From the NCBI RefSeq assembly GCF_900109545.1, contig NZ_FOAP01000019.1:112257-176256 (forward strand): a DNA stretch of 64,000 bases. The letters run 5' to 3'. Below, in pieces: positions 1-8,994 of this stretch. This stretch comes from Stigmatella aurantiaca (GTDB taxonomy: Bacteria; Myxococcota; Myxococcia; Myxococcales; Myxococcaceae). The notes below the pieces were generated by a model. It saw only the letters and a list, made by a program, of their open reading frames with translations. It searched no databases and had not been told where the DNA came from. Position numbers and translations under genes: made by a program. Numbering within the stretch: the first letter of the stretch is position 1; every line of letters begins with the position of its first letter.

Positions 1-1
1 G

Positions 2-1495
2 CGCACCGACGACATGCTCATGATGAAGTCCCGCCACGCGAGCCGCATCCACATGCGCACGGGGACCACCCGGGACGGGATGCTCCTCGCCCGTCAGGTC
101 CGGCTGGTCTTCGATACCGGCGCCTACGCCGACGATGGACCGTTCGTCGCGTCCCTGGGGTCCTACTTCGCGCGTGGGCCGTACCGCATTCCGCACGTCG
201 ATGTCGAATGCTGGGCGGTGTACACCAACCGCCTCCGGGCGGGGGCCTTCCGCGGGTTCGGCAATCCGCAGATCCACTTCGCCAGCGAGGTGCAGATTGA
301 TCAGCTCGCGGAGAAGCTGGGGTTGGATCCCTTCGAGTTCCGGCTTCGCAATGCATTGGAAACGGGCGAGCGCTGGTTGGGCGGCGCGCCGGTCGAGAGC
401 GGCACGCTCCGGGCGTGTCTGGAGCGGGCCCGGGAAGCCTCGAACTGGGCCCAGCGCCGCGAACAGCTCGCCCCGGCTCCTGGCAAGCGGCGGGGCCTCG
501 GGGTCGCGGCGGTGGCGCATACGAGTGGGCTGCTGGGCTCGAGCGCCACGGTCCGGCTCAACGAGGATGGGACCCTCACGGTGAACACGGGGGCGGTGGA
601 CATTGGCCAGGGCTCGGACACGGCCCTCACCCAGTGCGCAGCCGCGGTCCTGGGCCTCCCCCTGGAGCACATCGACTACAGCGGCCCCGATACGGATGTC
701 TCCCCGTACGACTGGTGCACCGGAGGCACACGCACCACCTTCACCGTGGGCCGGGTGGTGGTGCAGGCCTGCGAGCAGCTCCGGCAACAGCTCTTCGATC
801 ACGCCAGTGAGATGCTCGGGCATCCCGCGCAGGATCTGGAGCTGCGGCCCGGCGGCATCGTGGGCATCCGAGGCCAGCCCGGCACCGGGGTTTCCTTCGG
901 GGCCATCGCCGGGCGAGCCCTCTACTTCAAAGGGGGGCCCCTCGTGGCCACCTCCCGGTGGTTGTTTCCCCCCATTCCCATCGGCACGGGGGGGACCTCC
1001 GCCCAGGGCATGCCCTCCATGGGCAATGGCTTCTTCGTGTTCGCGGCCCAGGTCGCCGAGGTCGAGGTGGACGAGCTGACGGGACAGGTCGAGCTGCTCC
1101 AGGCCTGGAGCGTCCATGACGTGGGCCGCGCGATCAACCCCGCGGCGGTGGAAGGACAGATCCAAGGAGGGTTCGTCCAGGGGCTGGGCCTCGCCCTGAC
1201 CGAGGAGCTGCTCTGGAAGGACGGCCACCTGCTCAACCCGTCCATGAGCAGCTACAAGGTTCCAGGCTCACGGGATGTCCCGGTGGCGATCCACCCGCTT
1301 CTGCTCGAGCATCCTGCGGGTGAAGGGCCGTTTGGCGCCAAGGGGGTGGCCGAGGTGAGCCTCGTGGGCGTGGCACCGGCGATCTGCAACGCCATCCGGA
1401 ATGCCACGGGTGCGCACGTCACCCGCCTCCCCGCTACGGGCGAGCGCGTGTTGCGCGCGCTGCTCGCCCGGGAAGAGGCGGCTTCGAAGGTGTAA
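2..1495 (+). CDS. Xanthine dehydrogenase/aldehyde oxidase-type molybdopterin-binding large subunit (3' part)
   Basis: The reading frame is open from the first bases of the window, so the gene starts upstream and only about 497 C-terminal residues are present. It belongs to the xanthine dehydrogenase/CO dehydrogenase large-subunit family, which hydroxylates N-heterocycles or aldehydes at a molybdopterin cofactor. Visible family motifs are GAFRGFGNPQ near residue 80, a VDIGQGSDT loop near residue 200, and FGAKGVAEVS near residue 445, whose Glu sits where the catalytic base of the family lies. The domain therefore looks intact and active. The FeS and FAD partners would be expected upstream, outside the window. 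The substrate cannot be read from the sequence. The gene ends in TAA with no obvious terminator. Confidence 0.9.
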   Translation, partial: RTDDMLMMKSRHASRIHMRTGTTRDGMLLARQVRLVFDTGAYADDGPFVASLGSYFARGPYRIPHVDVECWAVYTNRLRAGAFRGFGNPQIHFASEVQIDQLAEKLGLDPFEFRLRNALETGERWLGGAPVESGTLRACLERAREASNWAQRREQLAPAPGKRRGLGVAAVAHTSGLLGSSATVRLNEDGTLTVNTGAVDIGQGSDTALTQCAAAVLGLPLEHIDYSGPDTDVSPYDWCTGGTRTTFTVGRVVVQACEQLRQQLFDHASEMLGHPAQDLELRPGGIVGIRGQPGTGVSFGAIAGRALYFKGGPLVATSRWLFPPIPIGTGGTSAQGMPSMGNGFFVFAAQVAEVEVDELTGQVELLQAWSVHDVGRAINPAAVEGQIQGGFVQGLGLALTEELLWKDGHLLNPSMSSYKVPGSRDVPVAIHPLLLEHPAGEGPFGAKGVAEVSLVGVAPAICNAIRNATGAHVTRLPATGERVLRALLAREEAASKV

Positions 1496-1782
1496 CGGGG
1501 AGCCTTGACGCCAAGGTCTCACGGCCCACGCAGGTTGCTCTGCTTGGAGGAGGAGGGATTCGAACCCGCATCAAGGCGGAAGCAAAACCCCAAGCAGGTC
1601 GCGCCGTTACCGGCTAATGCCTTGTGCTTGGACGCAAGCGGCGTGTGGCAGGGGAGGAGCGGGTGGAGGAGCGCGGGTGGGCGTACCGGCGGAGGCGGCC
1701 GGAGGAGACGGTGCAGTACGAGGCGGTGAAGGCCAACCTGCAAATCGGGGCAAGCCCACACCACCTCGCCGCCACGCAGCGG
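1496..1782. other. Intergenic region without a recognisable gene
   Basis: Apart from the tRNA-like remnant there is no open frame with a ribosome-binding site or familiar protein. Short frames on both strands are Arg/Pro/Gly-rich and look like high-GC chance frames. Confidence 0.6.
1548..1590 (-). other. tRNA 3'-half-like remnant
   Basis: Read on the minus strand, this stretch contains GCGGG-TTCGAAT-CCCTC followed by CTCCTCC and an A. It looks like a T-arm with the canonical TTCGAAT loop (one mismatch in the stem) plus the 3' acceptor strand of a tRNA. The matching 5' acceptor strand GGAGGAG is not found in the next 100 bases, and the anticodon arm does not fold cleanly. It is more likely a degraded tRNA end, of the kind left by integration events, than a working tRNA. 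Confidence 0.25.
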
Positions 1783-1809
1783 CACGCCCCCTCTCCTGGA
1801 GGGGGCGTG
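1783..1809 (-). terminator. Hairpin downstream of the CARDB protein gene
   Basis: A perfect 10-bp stem (cacgccccct paired with agggggcgtg) closes a 7-base loop 15 bases beyond the stop codon of the minus-strand gene. No U-run follows, which is common in GC-rich myxobacterial terminators. Its role is inferred from position. Confidence 0.55.
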
Positions 1810-1823
1810 GCTCGCATCGGAAA

Positions 1824-2774
1824 TCAGAGCTCCGCGTCGTAGTGGAACGCCTGCACGTAGTTGTCAGGCGCACGGGACTCGAGGTTGTACAACGCCGCCT
1901 CGGACTCGAACGGCGGCTGGAGCTCCGGCTCCAGCTTTCCTTCCTCACGGCCTGCGGCCGCCATCGCGTTCCAGTTGATGTTTAGTTGGAAGGCACCGGC
2001 ATTGTTGTTCTCGTTGCTCTCGGCGACGTGCCCATCCATGTCGGCGAGCAGTACGATGTTGTAGGTGCCTGTGGCAATGTACGGAGAGAACGTAATGCCC
2101 GTGGGAGGCAACGACCAGGTCCCGGCCCCGCTGCCGATACTGACCGCGCCGATGAAGGAGAGCAGCTGGTCGTTGGCATCGGCCAGGTAGATCCCCACGC
2201 TCGACCCGTAACTCGTCGGGCACCGTGTCGTCACATCGAACGAGATGTTGGTGGTGCCTCCAGGCTGGATCGCAGCCGGGCTGATCGTTCCACCCGAGAA
2301 GTAGAGATCGGGCTGCTTGGTGGTGCCCAGCAGCGCCGGCCTATTCTGGTAGCCGGTCCAATCCAGCTCAGCCAGGATGTACCAGGTCTGCGGTGCACAG
2401 GCAGCGGAGATGCTCTCCAGCAGCGCCACCGTATTCGCTGGCATGGTCAACCGGGAGACGTACAGCGACTGAGTCCCCGAGGGCGGGTAATATGGCCCCC
2501 ACCCGCTGCCGCGCAGAAGGATTTGCCGCTGCTCAATGGTCGCGACGCCGGTGCTCCCGTTGGGGCTCGCCGAGAGATAGAACCTCAGCTCGGCGGAGGC
2601 CGCGCCGACGCCCCACTTGCTCCCTCCCAACGAGTAGTTGATCGTAAAGCCAGCCAGAGGATCCGTGATCGTGCTGGGCACAGTGAGGCTGTTCACCGAG
2701 GCCTGGGCCGAGGCGGAGCCTGCGGCAAGCAACGACAGCATGAAGAAGAAGGTGACAGGCATTCTCGATTTCAT
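1824..2774 (-). CDS. Secreted CARDB-domain protein
   Basis: The 316-residue product begins with a clear Sec signal peptide (MKSRMPVTFFFMLSLLAAGSASAQA), so it is exported. The start at 2774 is chosen because GAGGA precedes this ATG and the signal peptide begins there; an upstream in-frame extension has neither. The C-terminal half (about residues 185-285) resembles a CARDB adhesion module: a beta-sandwich with a conserved GTYNIVLLADMDGHVAESNE-type strand near its end. The N-terminal half is also beta-rich and may be a second, diverged copy. CARDB modules occur in cell-surface and secreted proteins; no catalytic motif is visible. It probably acts outside the cell in adhesion or as a structural protein, but the function is unknown. 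It is transcribed alone, away from the PKD protein. Confidence 0.8.
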   Translation of the reverse strand: MKSRMPVTFFFMLSLLAAGSASAQASVNSLTVPSTITDPLAGFTINYSLGGSKWGVGAASAELRFYLSASPNGSTGVATIEQRQILLRGSGWGPYYPPSGTQSLYVSRLTMPANTVALLESISAACAPQTWYILAELDWTGYQNRPALLGTTKQPDLYFSGGTISPAAIQPGGTTNISFDVTTRCPTSYGSSVGIYLADANDQLLSFIGAVSIGSGAGTWSLPPTGITFSPYIATGTYNIVLLADMDGHVAESNENNNAGAFQLNINWNAMAAAGREEGKLEPELQPPFESEAALYNLESRAPDNYVQAFHYDAEL

Positions 2775-3061
2775 GATTCCTCGATCTGGTGAGCCATATG
2801 CGTTGTGTCCGTTCACAGCAGAGGAGTTGCCCTGAGCCGACCAATCCCCCCCATGGCCTAGAGCCATCAAGGAAAAAAAAGATGCAGAGAATCGGCGGGC
2901 CGCGATTCAGTCCTGCTGAATCCACGCCCCTGGAGTGAGGAAGATAAGGGCCTACAGCCAGCGTCAGTGGCCGCCTTCTTCCCGCCTTCTCTACCTGGGA
3001 AAGACGGCTTGCACGCCAAAGGCTAGGCTGAGGACGGCAGGTGTTCCCCTGGGAGGTCCTC

Positions 3062-4030
3062 ATGCGTACACGCTTCTCGCGCGCTCATGCGCTCACCTTG
3101 AACAGCTTGTTGCTTTGCGTCGGCTTGCCTGGGACGCCGCAAGCCAGTCCCTCCGCGCTCAACGCGGCCCCTGTGGCCAACGCGGGGCCGACACAGGCGG
3201 TGACCGAACTCAGCCTGGTCACGCTGGATGGCACCGGCTCGTACGATCCGGATCCAGGCACGGCGCTGCAATACCAGTGGACCCACGTCTATGGCCCCCC
3301 CGTGCTCCTCTCGGGGGCCATGACGGCTCAGCCCACTTTTACCGCGCCCGAGGTGGCTGGAGGCGCGATGCTCATCTTCGAGCTTCGCGTGCGCGACGAG
3401 GCCCTCCAGCAGAGCACGGCCTTTGTGCGCGTCGATGTGATGGACGCCGCGGGCGCGCCGGTGGCGAATGCGGGCCCGGATCAGCTGGCCCAGGAAGGCG
3501 CCCTGGTCACGCTGGATGGCACGGGCTCTTATGATCCGGATGCCACGGATGTGCTCACGTTTCAGTGGACGCAGCCGGGGAACCAGACGGGGGTGCCGTT
3601 GACCGGGGCCAACACCGCCCAGCCCACCTTCACCGTGCCAGTGAACCCGCTCAACGGCCGCCTTACCTTCCAGCTCCGGGTCAGCGATGGGGTGTACTCC
3701 AGTACGGACACCGTGGAGATCCTCGTGGTTCAACCGGACCCTGTGCCGGTGGCGAACGCGGGTCCGGACCAGACCGTGAATGAGGGGAGCATTGTCACGC
3801 TGAATGCCTTTGGCTCGTACGATCCCTCGGGATACTCCATCCGGCAGTACGGCTGGAGACAGCTCGCGGGTCCTCCCGTCACCCTGCTCCCCACCCAGAC
3901 CCGGCCACAGCCTCAGTTCCTCGCGCCGGACGTGACGGCCCCCACGGTGCTGACCTTCGAACTCACGGTGTGGAACAGCCTGTACCTGAGCAGCACGGAC
4001 ACGGTGGGCATCACCGTGTCCCCGCTCTGA
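3062..4030 (+). CDS. Secreted protein with three PKD-type repeats
   Basis: The 322-residue product has a signal peptide followed by three tandem PKD/REJ-like beta-sandwich repeats of about 90 residues. Each repeat opens with a VANAGP(D/T)Q motif (about residues 40, 137 and 233) and continues with VTLDGTGSYDPD or its variant, VTLNAFGSYDPS. No catalytic domain follows; the protein ends with the third repeat. PKD repeats commonly serve as spacers or glycan- and protein-binding modules in exported enzymes, so a stand-alone trio suggests a surface or matrix binding protein. The start at ATG 3062 follows GGGAGGTC with good spacing; an in-frame ATG at 3041 is less likely. It lies divergent to the CARDB gene, which may share the intervening promoter region. 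Confidence 0.85.
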   Translation: MRTRFSRAHALTLNSLLLCVGLPGTPQASPSALNAAPVANAGPTQAVTELSLVTLDGTGSYDPDPGTALQYQWTHVYGPPVLLSGAMTAQPTFTAPEVAGGAMLIFELRVRDEALQQSTAFVRVDVMDAAGAPVANAGPDQLAQEGALVTLDGTGSYDPDATDVLTFQWTQPGNQTGVPLTGANTAQPTFTVPVNPLNGRLTFQLRVSDGVYSSTDTVEILVVQPDPVPVANAGPDQTVNEGSIVTLNAFGSYDPSGYSIRQYGWRQLAGPPVTLLPTQTRPQPQFLAPDVTAPTVLTFELTVWNSLYLSSTDTVGITVSPL

Positions 4031-4290
4031 CCGGGAGGCCGGAGACGCTAAGAGCCTGCGCTAGCGTGGCAGGGCAGTCCGGAGGTGCGCCAGGAGCCAC
4101 TTCCGGCTGGGAGAGCCCCGGGGGCTGGAGAGCGCAAGAAGCCCCAGGGCGATGAGAAGAAACATGGCGCCCTCCCGGCCGCGCAGGTTCCCCGACAGCA
4201 CGTTGCCGTGCGCGGAGCCCGTACTGGAGGCAAAGCGGAAGTCCACGCCCGAAGTGGACAGAGCGTCCGCGATGGTACGGGGAGAAGGGC
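4031..4290. other. Convergent intergenic region, nothing recognised
   Basis: The 260 bases between the converging PKD and beta-helix genes contain no convincing frame and no clear terminator hairpin. Confidence 0.5.
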
Positions 4291-6789
4291 CTACTTCCCC
4301 GGCCAGCTCAACGCGCCGCGGCTCGTCACCGTGCCTGCGGCCACACCGAGCGCCTGCGCCACATCCGCGGGCAGCGGTTTGCCGCTCTGGTACGCCGGGC
4401 TGGAACTCCGCACGGTGTAGTCGTGGAGCGCCTGGTTCACGAAGAAGGGATCGCCCCCCGTCGCGATGTCATGGCCGTGGCTCTCCCAGCCATGGGTGGT
4501 CTTGAGCGCGGAGAGCGACGTGTAGTTCGCGCCGCCAGTGTCCACCCAGTTGACCAGCGACTTCCCACTGCCACCGGAGCGGTAATAGCTGTTGTAGTCG
4601 AGGCCCGAGAAGAAGGTGTTGGGACCCGTGTTGGTCGAGTTGTTGTCGGAGCGGGAGGCCTTGAAGGTGGTGATGTTTCCGCCCGACAGGATGTTGTTCG
4701 ACACGTCGACGTTCGCGGTGTCCGGGCCAATGTCCGAGCCCCGCTTGTCGGCCTCGTTGCGCGCGTCGTCGTAGATCCAGATGTTGATGGCCGCGTTGTT
4801 GACGAGCGTGTTGTTGTAGATCTTCGTGTTCGAGGAGCAGGACTGGATGCCGGCGTAGGTGTTGCCGTAGATGAGGTTGGACGCGATGATCCCGGTGTCC
4901 GAGACCTCGTAGAAGATGCCGATCTTGTTGTTGCGGGAGATGTTGTAGACCATCACGCCGCCGCGGCAGTCCTCGTCACACCAGAACCCCGCGCCACCGA
5001 GGTTGTTCTCGAAGACGTTGTGGCGCACCGTGAAGCCATTCATGTGCGCGATCTTTACGCCGGCCTGAGCGCAGGAGCGGGAGCAATTCGTGCCGAAGCG
5101 CTCCGTGTTGTTGGCGTTGACGATGTTCTCCTCGAGCAGCAGGCCGTCGTAGCCGGGCGTGGAGGAGTTGGTCTGGCCGTTCGAGCCGATGGCGGTGAAG
5201 CCGTTGTTCGCGAAGACGGAGCGCCGCACCACGCCCCCCTGGGGCTTGATGCTGAGCGAGCCGGCCGCCATCTGGGTGAAGACGCAGTTCTCGATCAACG
5301 AATGGGTCGCGCCGATGTAGACGGCCGCGTTCGTGGTGTTGCTGTACTCGTTCGTCGCGTAGCGACGGAAGCCAATGCCCTTCACTGCGTAGCCCGTGCC
5401 GCCAAGGACGAGGGCGACGGGGCGCGCGGCCACCTCCACGGTGTGGCCGCTCGGGTTGGTCGCGATGAAGAGGCGGCGGTGGGTCCAGTCATAGAAGAAG
5501 TTGCCCGGGGTGGCCTCCGCGAGCGTCTTCACCTCGTGCACGTACGTCCCGTCGATGAAGACCATCTGTGGGTCGCCCGCGGCGGGGTTGGCCGGGTCGC
5601 CGTACATGTCGAAGTGACTGCAGGGGCCCTGGTTCGTGGTGGGCTGGGCGTCGTATTTGTAGGTGTAGTAGCCGCCGTTGCAGAAGCTGGGCGTGCTCCA
5701 GTCCATGTACCAGTGACCGAGCCCATCGCTGGTCCAGCTGGAGGCCGGCTTCACGTCCGTGCCGTCGAACCACACTTGCTCGTGCGGGTAGGCCTGGAGG
5801 GTCAACGGCTTGGTTGCGACCTTGTAGTTGCCCGCGCCGTTGTTGTACCAGTCCCGGTAAACCCCTCCGCGCACCACGATTGTCCCGCTCGAGGGCACGA
5901 GGGCGATCGCGCGGTTGAGCGTCGCCACGGGCGAGGCCTGGGTGCCCGGGTTGCTGTCATTGCCATTGGCGGCCATGAAGATGGCGCCGCTCGGGATGGG
6001 GTAGTTGGTGTCGGGGAGGGTCTTGCCCGAGTTGTCGAGTCCGCTGAGGCCCGGGATGCCCGGCTCCGCGGTGTAGGTCACCGTCAGTTGAGGACGGTTG
6101 GCGAGGATGGCGGCCTCGGAAGAGTCGAACTCCAGACCGTCCATGTTGGTGAGGGCATCCAGCACGAAGCCGTTGTTGTTGCCCGCGTTCTCCACCCAGG
6201 CCTGGATGGCCGCGACTCCCGCGGCGTTGAGGTCCACGCTGTACTTGCCCGTCACCCCCGGGAGGAGCGTCGCGAAGGACGCCGTGCCCCGGTCCGAAGC
6301 GCCTCTGGCGCCGCCCGCGCTCCAAGCGCTGCCGCTCGTCGCGTTCGTCCAGGTGGCCTGGGACTCATTCCAGGCACGGCTCGCGGCGTAGATGAAGTAG
6401 CCCTCGCCCGTCGTGGCGTTCTTGACGTTGATCGTCAGCTGGGCCGACTGCACCGTCGCGCCCACGGGGATGGCGCTGACGTCGAAGCGCAGCAGGCCGT
6501 TGGTGCTCTTCCCCGTGCCGGTGGGGGAGTCCCGGTCCATGCGCACCAGGGGGTCGGCCCCGGCGTTAACGGAGGGGGTGCTCTCCTGGAGCGAGGTGTC
6601 GGATGCGCCGGTATAGGCGGCCGAGGGCGAGACCTGTTCCTGGAAGGACACGGTGAGGGAGGTGGCGAGGGCACGGTCTACCGCCGTGAAGGCCTCGGAG
6701 GAGGGTTCGCCTCCGCAGGCCAGGGACAGCATCACGGGCAGGAGGACCAGGGCATGGCGCCCATTCCGCTGGGGGGCGTAGAGGATCAT
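4291..6789 (-). CDS. Lipoprotein with DNRLRE domain and right-handed beta-helix
   Basis: The 832-residue protein starts with a lipoprotein signal (lipobox LSLAC, Cys about residue 25). Residues of about 45-240 match the DNRLRE module: pairs of beta strands including LLRFDVSAIPVGATVQSAQL and an ATWTNATSGSAW segment. A fibronectin-like or linker stretch follows. From about residue 265 there is an AANGNDSNPGTQASPVATLN motif typical of the start of parallel beta-helix proteins, then repeated short strands with NN-ladder residues up to the C-terminus (right_beta_helix / NosD-like). Such proteins are usually polysaccharide lyases, glycan-binding or adhesins. No specific catalytic triad can be named. 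The outer-membrane anchor and beta-helix suggest action on external polysaccharide. Confidence 0.8.
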   Translation of the reverse strand: MILYAPQRNGRHALVLLPVMLSLACGGEPSSEAFTAVDRALATSLTVSFQEQVSPSAAYTGASDTSLQESTPSVNAGADPLVRMDRDSPTGTGKSTNGLLRFDVSAIPVGATVQSAQLTINVKNATTGEGYFIYAASRAWNESQATWTNATSGSAWSAGGARGASDRGTASFATLLPGVTGKYSVDLNAAGVAAIQAWVENAGNNNGFVLDALTNMDGLEFDSSEAAILANRPQLTVTYTAEPGIPGLSGLDNSGKTLPDTNYPIPSGAIFMAANGNDSNPGTQASPVATLNRAIALVPSSGTIVVRGGVYRDWYNNGAGNYKVATKPLTLQAYPHEQVWFDGTDVKPASSWTSDGLGHWYMDWSTPSFCNGGYYTYKYDAQPTTNQGPCSHFDMYGDPANPAAGDPQMVFIDGTYVHEVKTLAEATPGNFFYDWTHRRLFIATNPSGHTVEVAARPVALVLGGTGYAVKGIGFRRYATNEYSNTTNAAVYIGATHSLIENCVFTQMAAGSLSIKPQGGVVRRSVFANNGFTAIGSNGQTNSSTPGYDGLLLEENIVNANNTERFGTNCSRSCAQAGVKIAHMNGFTVRHNVFENNLGGAGFWCDEDCRGGVMVYNISRNNKIGIFYEVSDTGIIASNLIYGNTYAGIQSCSSNTKIYNNTLVNNAAINIWIYDDARNEADKRGSDIGPDTANVDVSNNILSGGNITTFKASRSDNNSTNTGPNTFFSGLDYNSYYRSGGSGKSLVNWVDTGGANYTSLSALKTTHGWESHGHDIATGGDPFFVNQALHDYTVRSSSPAYQSGKPLPADVAQALGVAAGTVTSRGALSWPGK

Positions 6790-6988
6790 GGGATTCTTGA
6801 ATCACAGAAAAAACAGCAATCCAAGCACTTCCCGACGAGCAACGGCCAGGGGTGGTAGAACAACCCGGCTGGCTGGAGCTCACCACCACGCCAGTTGGCG
6901 CGGGCCTCGCTGACCGGGCGCCAGGCCCAGGTGGGAGCGCACGTCTGCGGCACCTCCACGCAAGCCCGGCGGCGCGCGCGCCAGCAAC

Positions 6989-8986
6989 TCAGGAGTCTTC
7001 GCTGACGATGGGAGCCAGCACTTCGATGAGGGTCTCCATCTCCCAATCGACCGCGAACGCGGCCGCGTGCATCCGCGCGGGGTCCCGCTTGTTGCTGGTG
7101 AGCAACCCCTTGGCGCGGCGGAGGGCCGCCGCAAGCGCGTGGGCATCGAGCAACCGGATCGCCCCCGCGAGCCCCCGCCAGAGGCGCTCGTACTCGTCGC
7201 GAGCGCCCGACGTGAGCGCGGACCGGAGCGCGGGCCTCGCCTGCTCGAGTTCCAGGAGGGTGAGGCGGGCCAGCGCCACGCGCGCTTGCGGATCATTCCC
7301 CGCGCGCGTCCCGAGCCGGGTCAGGCTGTAGTCGGGCGGCAGGGCGACGGCGCTCTCGTCAGTCTCCGGGGGCCGGCGGACGGGGGCCGGGGGGCGCTTC
7401 GCCGCGTTCGGAACGTCTCTCGAGGTGTACAGCGCGATCCTGCGCCACAGCATGTCCGCATCGAAGGGCTTGCCGATGAAGTCGGTGAAGCCCGAGTCCT
7501 TGATGCGGCTCTCCTGCCATGCGCGTGCGGAGGCCGAGAGGGCGATGACCGGGAGCTGGCGAAGCCGCTCGTCCGGGAGCGCCCGGATGGCCTTCAGCGC
7601 ATCGTATCCATCGAGCTCTGGCATGTGCAGATCCATGAGCACGAGCGCGTAGTTGCCCTTCTGAACCTGCTCCACCGCCTGCTTTCCGTTTCCGACGGTG
7701 TCGAACACCACGCCCCAGCGCTCGAGCCAGCGGGAGAGTACGTAGGTATTGATCTCGCTGTCCTCGACCACGAGCACACGCAGCCCACTCAGCACAGGCT
7801 CGGGTGCGGCGGCCGGGGGCGCCTTGCCGGGGGCGCGCGTGCCGGCCTTCAAGCGCAAGTCGAAGGCGAAGCGGCTCCCCACCCCCACCTCGCTCGTAAC
7901 AGTCATCTTGCTGCCGTGCAGTTCGAGCAGCTTGCGGCTGATGGAGAGGCCCAGGCCGGTGCCTCCGTACCGCATCCCGATGTCGTAGTTCGCCTGGGTG
8001 TACTCCTCGAAGATGGCGGTGATGCGATCTGGAGAGATGCCGATCCCGGTGTCGATCACCTGGAAGTTCACGCTGCACTCATCCCCCTGCAGTGAGCGGA
8101 CAGTGGCCACGACCCGGACCGAGCCCTTCTCCGTGAACTTGAGCGCGTTGCTCACGAGGTTCGTGAGGATCTGGCCGATCTTGACCGGATCGCCGAGGAG
8201 GCTGGCTGGCAGCCTCTCGTCGACGTCCACCAGGAGCTGGAGCTTCTTCTCCTCGGCCCGGGCCGCCAGGCCGTTCACGAGGCCGCTGATCAGCTCACGC
8301 GGATCGAACTCGCGCTGTTCCAGCGAGAGCTTGCCCGCCTCGATCTTGCTCCAATCGAGGATGTCGTTGACCAACGCGAGCAGGTTGCCCGAGGACGAGC
8401 CGAGAATGTGCACGTACTTCGACTGCTTGTCGGAGAGCCCCGTCATTCCCAGCAGCCGGGTGGCCGCGGTGATGGCGTTGAGGGGGTTGCGGATCTCATG
8501 GCTGAGCGTCGACAGGAGGGTGGCCTTGGCCTGGGCCATCTGCTCAGCCTTCCTGCGGGCCTGGAGCAGCTCGCGCTCGTAGAGCTTGCGCTCCGTCAGG
8601 TTGAAGAGGGTCGCCCGAATGGAGCGGGGCTTACCCGCCGCGTCCTTCTTCTGCATGGCGTTGATCAGGACAGGGAGAGGGCGGCCATCCGAGCAGACGA
8701 CATCCAGCGAGAGCTCACGGACAAACCCCTGCATCTGCAGGAGCGGCGCGTAGTGGGTCTCGTGGTAGATGCGGCCGGCGGCCGAGAGCAGCTCGTAGAA
8801 CCGCTTGCGGCCGATCAGCTCGTCTCGCTGATAGCCGGTCCAGGTCAGCAGGGTCTGGTTGACCTTGACGATAAGCCCGTCAAGGCGCGTCGAGAGGTAG
8901 CCGCATGGAGCATTCTCGTAGAGATCCTCCGCGGACTCTTCGAAGGGGCCCTCCTCGGGCTCGGCGCTCGTATCGTCCTCGTGCAC
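6989..8986 (-). CDS. PAS-domain hybrid histidine kinase with receiver domain
   Basis: About 665 residues, no membrane segment, so cytoplasmic. Domains in order: PAS (about 20-140), coiled linker, HisKA with the H-box LSTLSHEIRNPLNAI near residue 170, HATPase with N box (NLVSNALKFTEKG), DTGIGIS and GGTGLGLSIS, then a receiver (about 405-530) with EDSE, the phospho-acceptor in LVLMDLHMPELDG, and KPF. The final 115 residues resemble an Hpt helical bundle, but the usual HxLKGxA motif is replaced by LWRGLAGAIRLL, so no acceptor His is visible. The GTG start at 8986 is inferred because the frame opens further upstream inside the RsbQ-like gene; the two genes overlap by about 3 codons or abut. This arrangement implies co-translation, with the hydrolase supplying the signal to the PAS domain. 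Confidence 0.88.
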   Translation of the reverse strand: MHEDDTSAEPEEGPFEESAEDLYENAPCGYLSTRLDGLIVKVNQTLLTWTGYQRDELIGRKRFYELLSAAGRIYHETHYAPLLQMQGFVRELSLDVVCSDGRPLPVLINAMQKKDAAGKPRSIRATLFNLTERKLYERELLQARRKAEQMAQAKATLLSTLSHEIRNPLNAITAATRLLGMTGLSDKQSKYVHILGSSSGNLLALVNDILDWSKIEAGKLSLEQREFDPRELISGLVNGLAARAEEKKLQLLVDVDERLPASLLGDPVKIGQILTNLVSNALKFTEKGSVRVVATVRSLQGDECSVNFQVIDTGIGISPDRITAIFEEYTQANYDIGMRYGGTGLGLSISRKLLELHGSKMTVTSEVGVGSRFAFDLRLKAGTRAPGKAPPAAAPEPVLSGLRVLVVEDSEINTYVLSRWLERWGVVFDTVGNGKQAVEQVQKGNYALVLMDLHMPELDGYDALKAIRALPDERLRQLPVIALSASARAWQESRIKDSGFTDFIGKPFDADMLWRRIALYTSRDVPNAAKRPPAPVRRPPETDESAVALPPDYSLTRLGTRAGNDPQARVALARLTLLELEQARPALRSALTSGARDEYERLWRGLAGAIRLLDAHALAAALRRAKGLLTSNKRDPARMHAAAFAVDWEMETLIEVLAPIVSEDS

Positions 8987-8994
8987 CGAAGCGC

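Noticed and set aside
4423..6858. 811-codon plus-strand frame opposite the beta-helix lipoprotein
   Set aside because: Val/Arg/Gly-rich product with no domain; typical antisense frame in high-GC DNA, while the minus strand has a lipoprotein signal and known domains.
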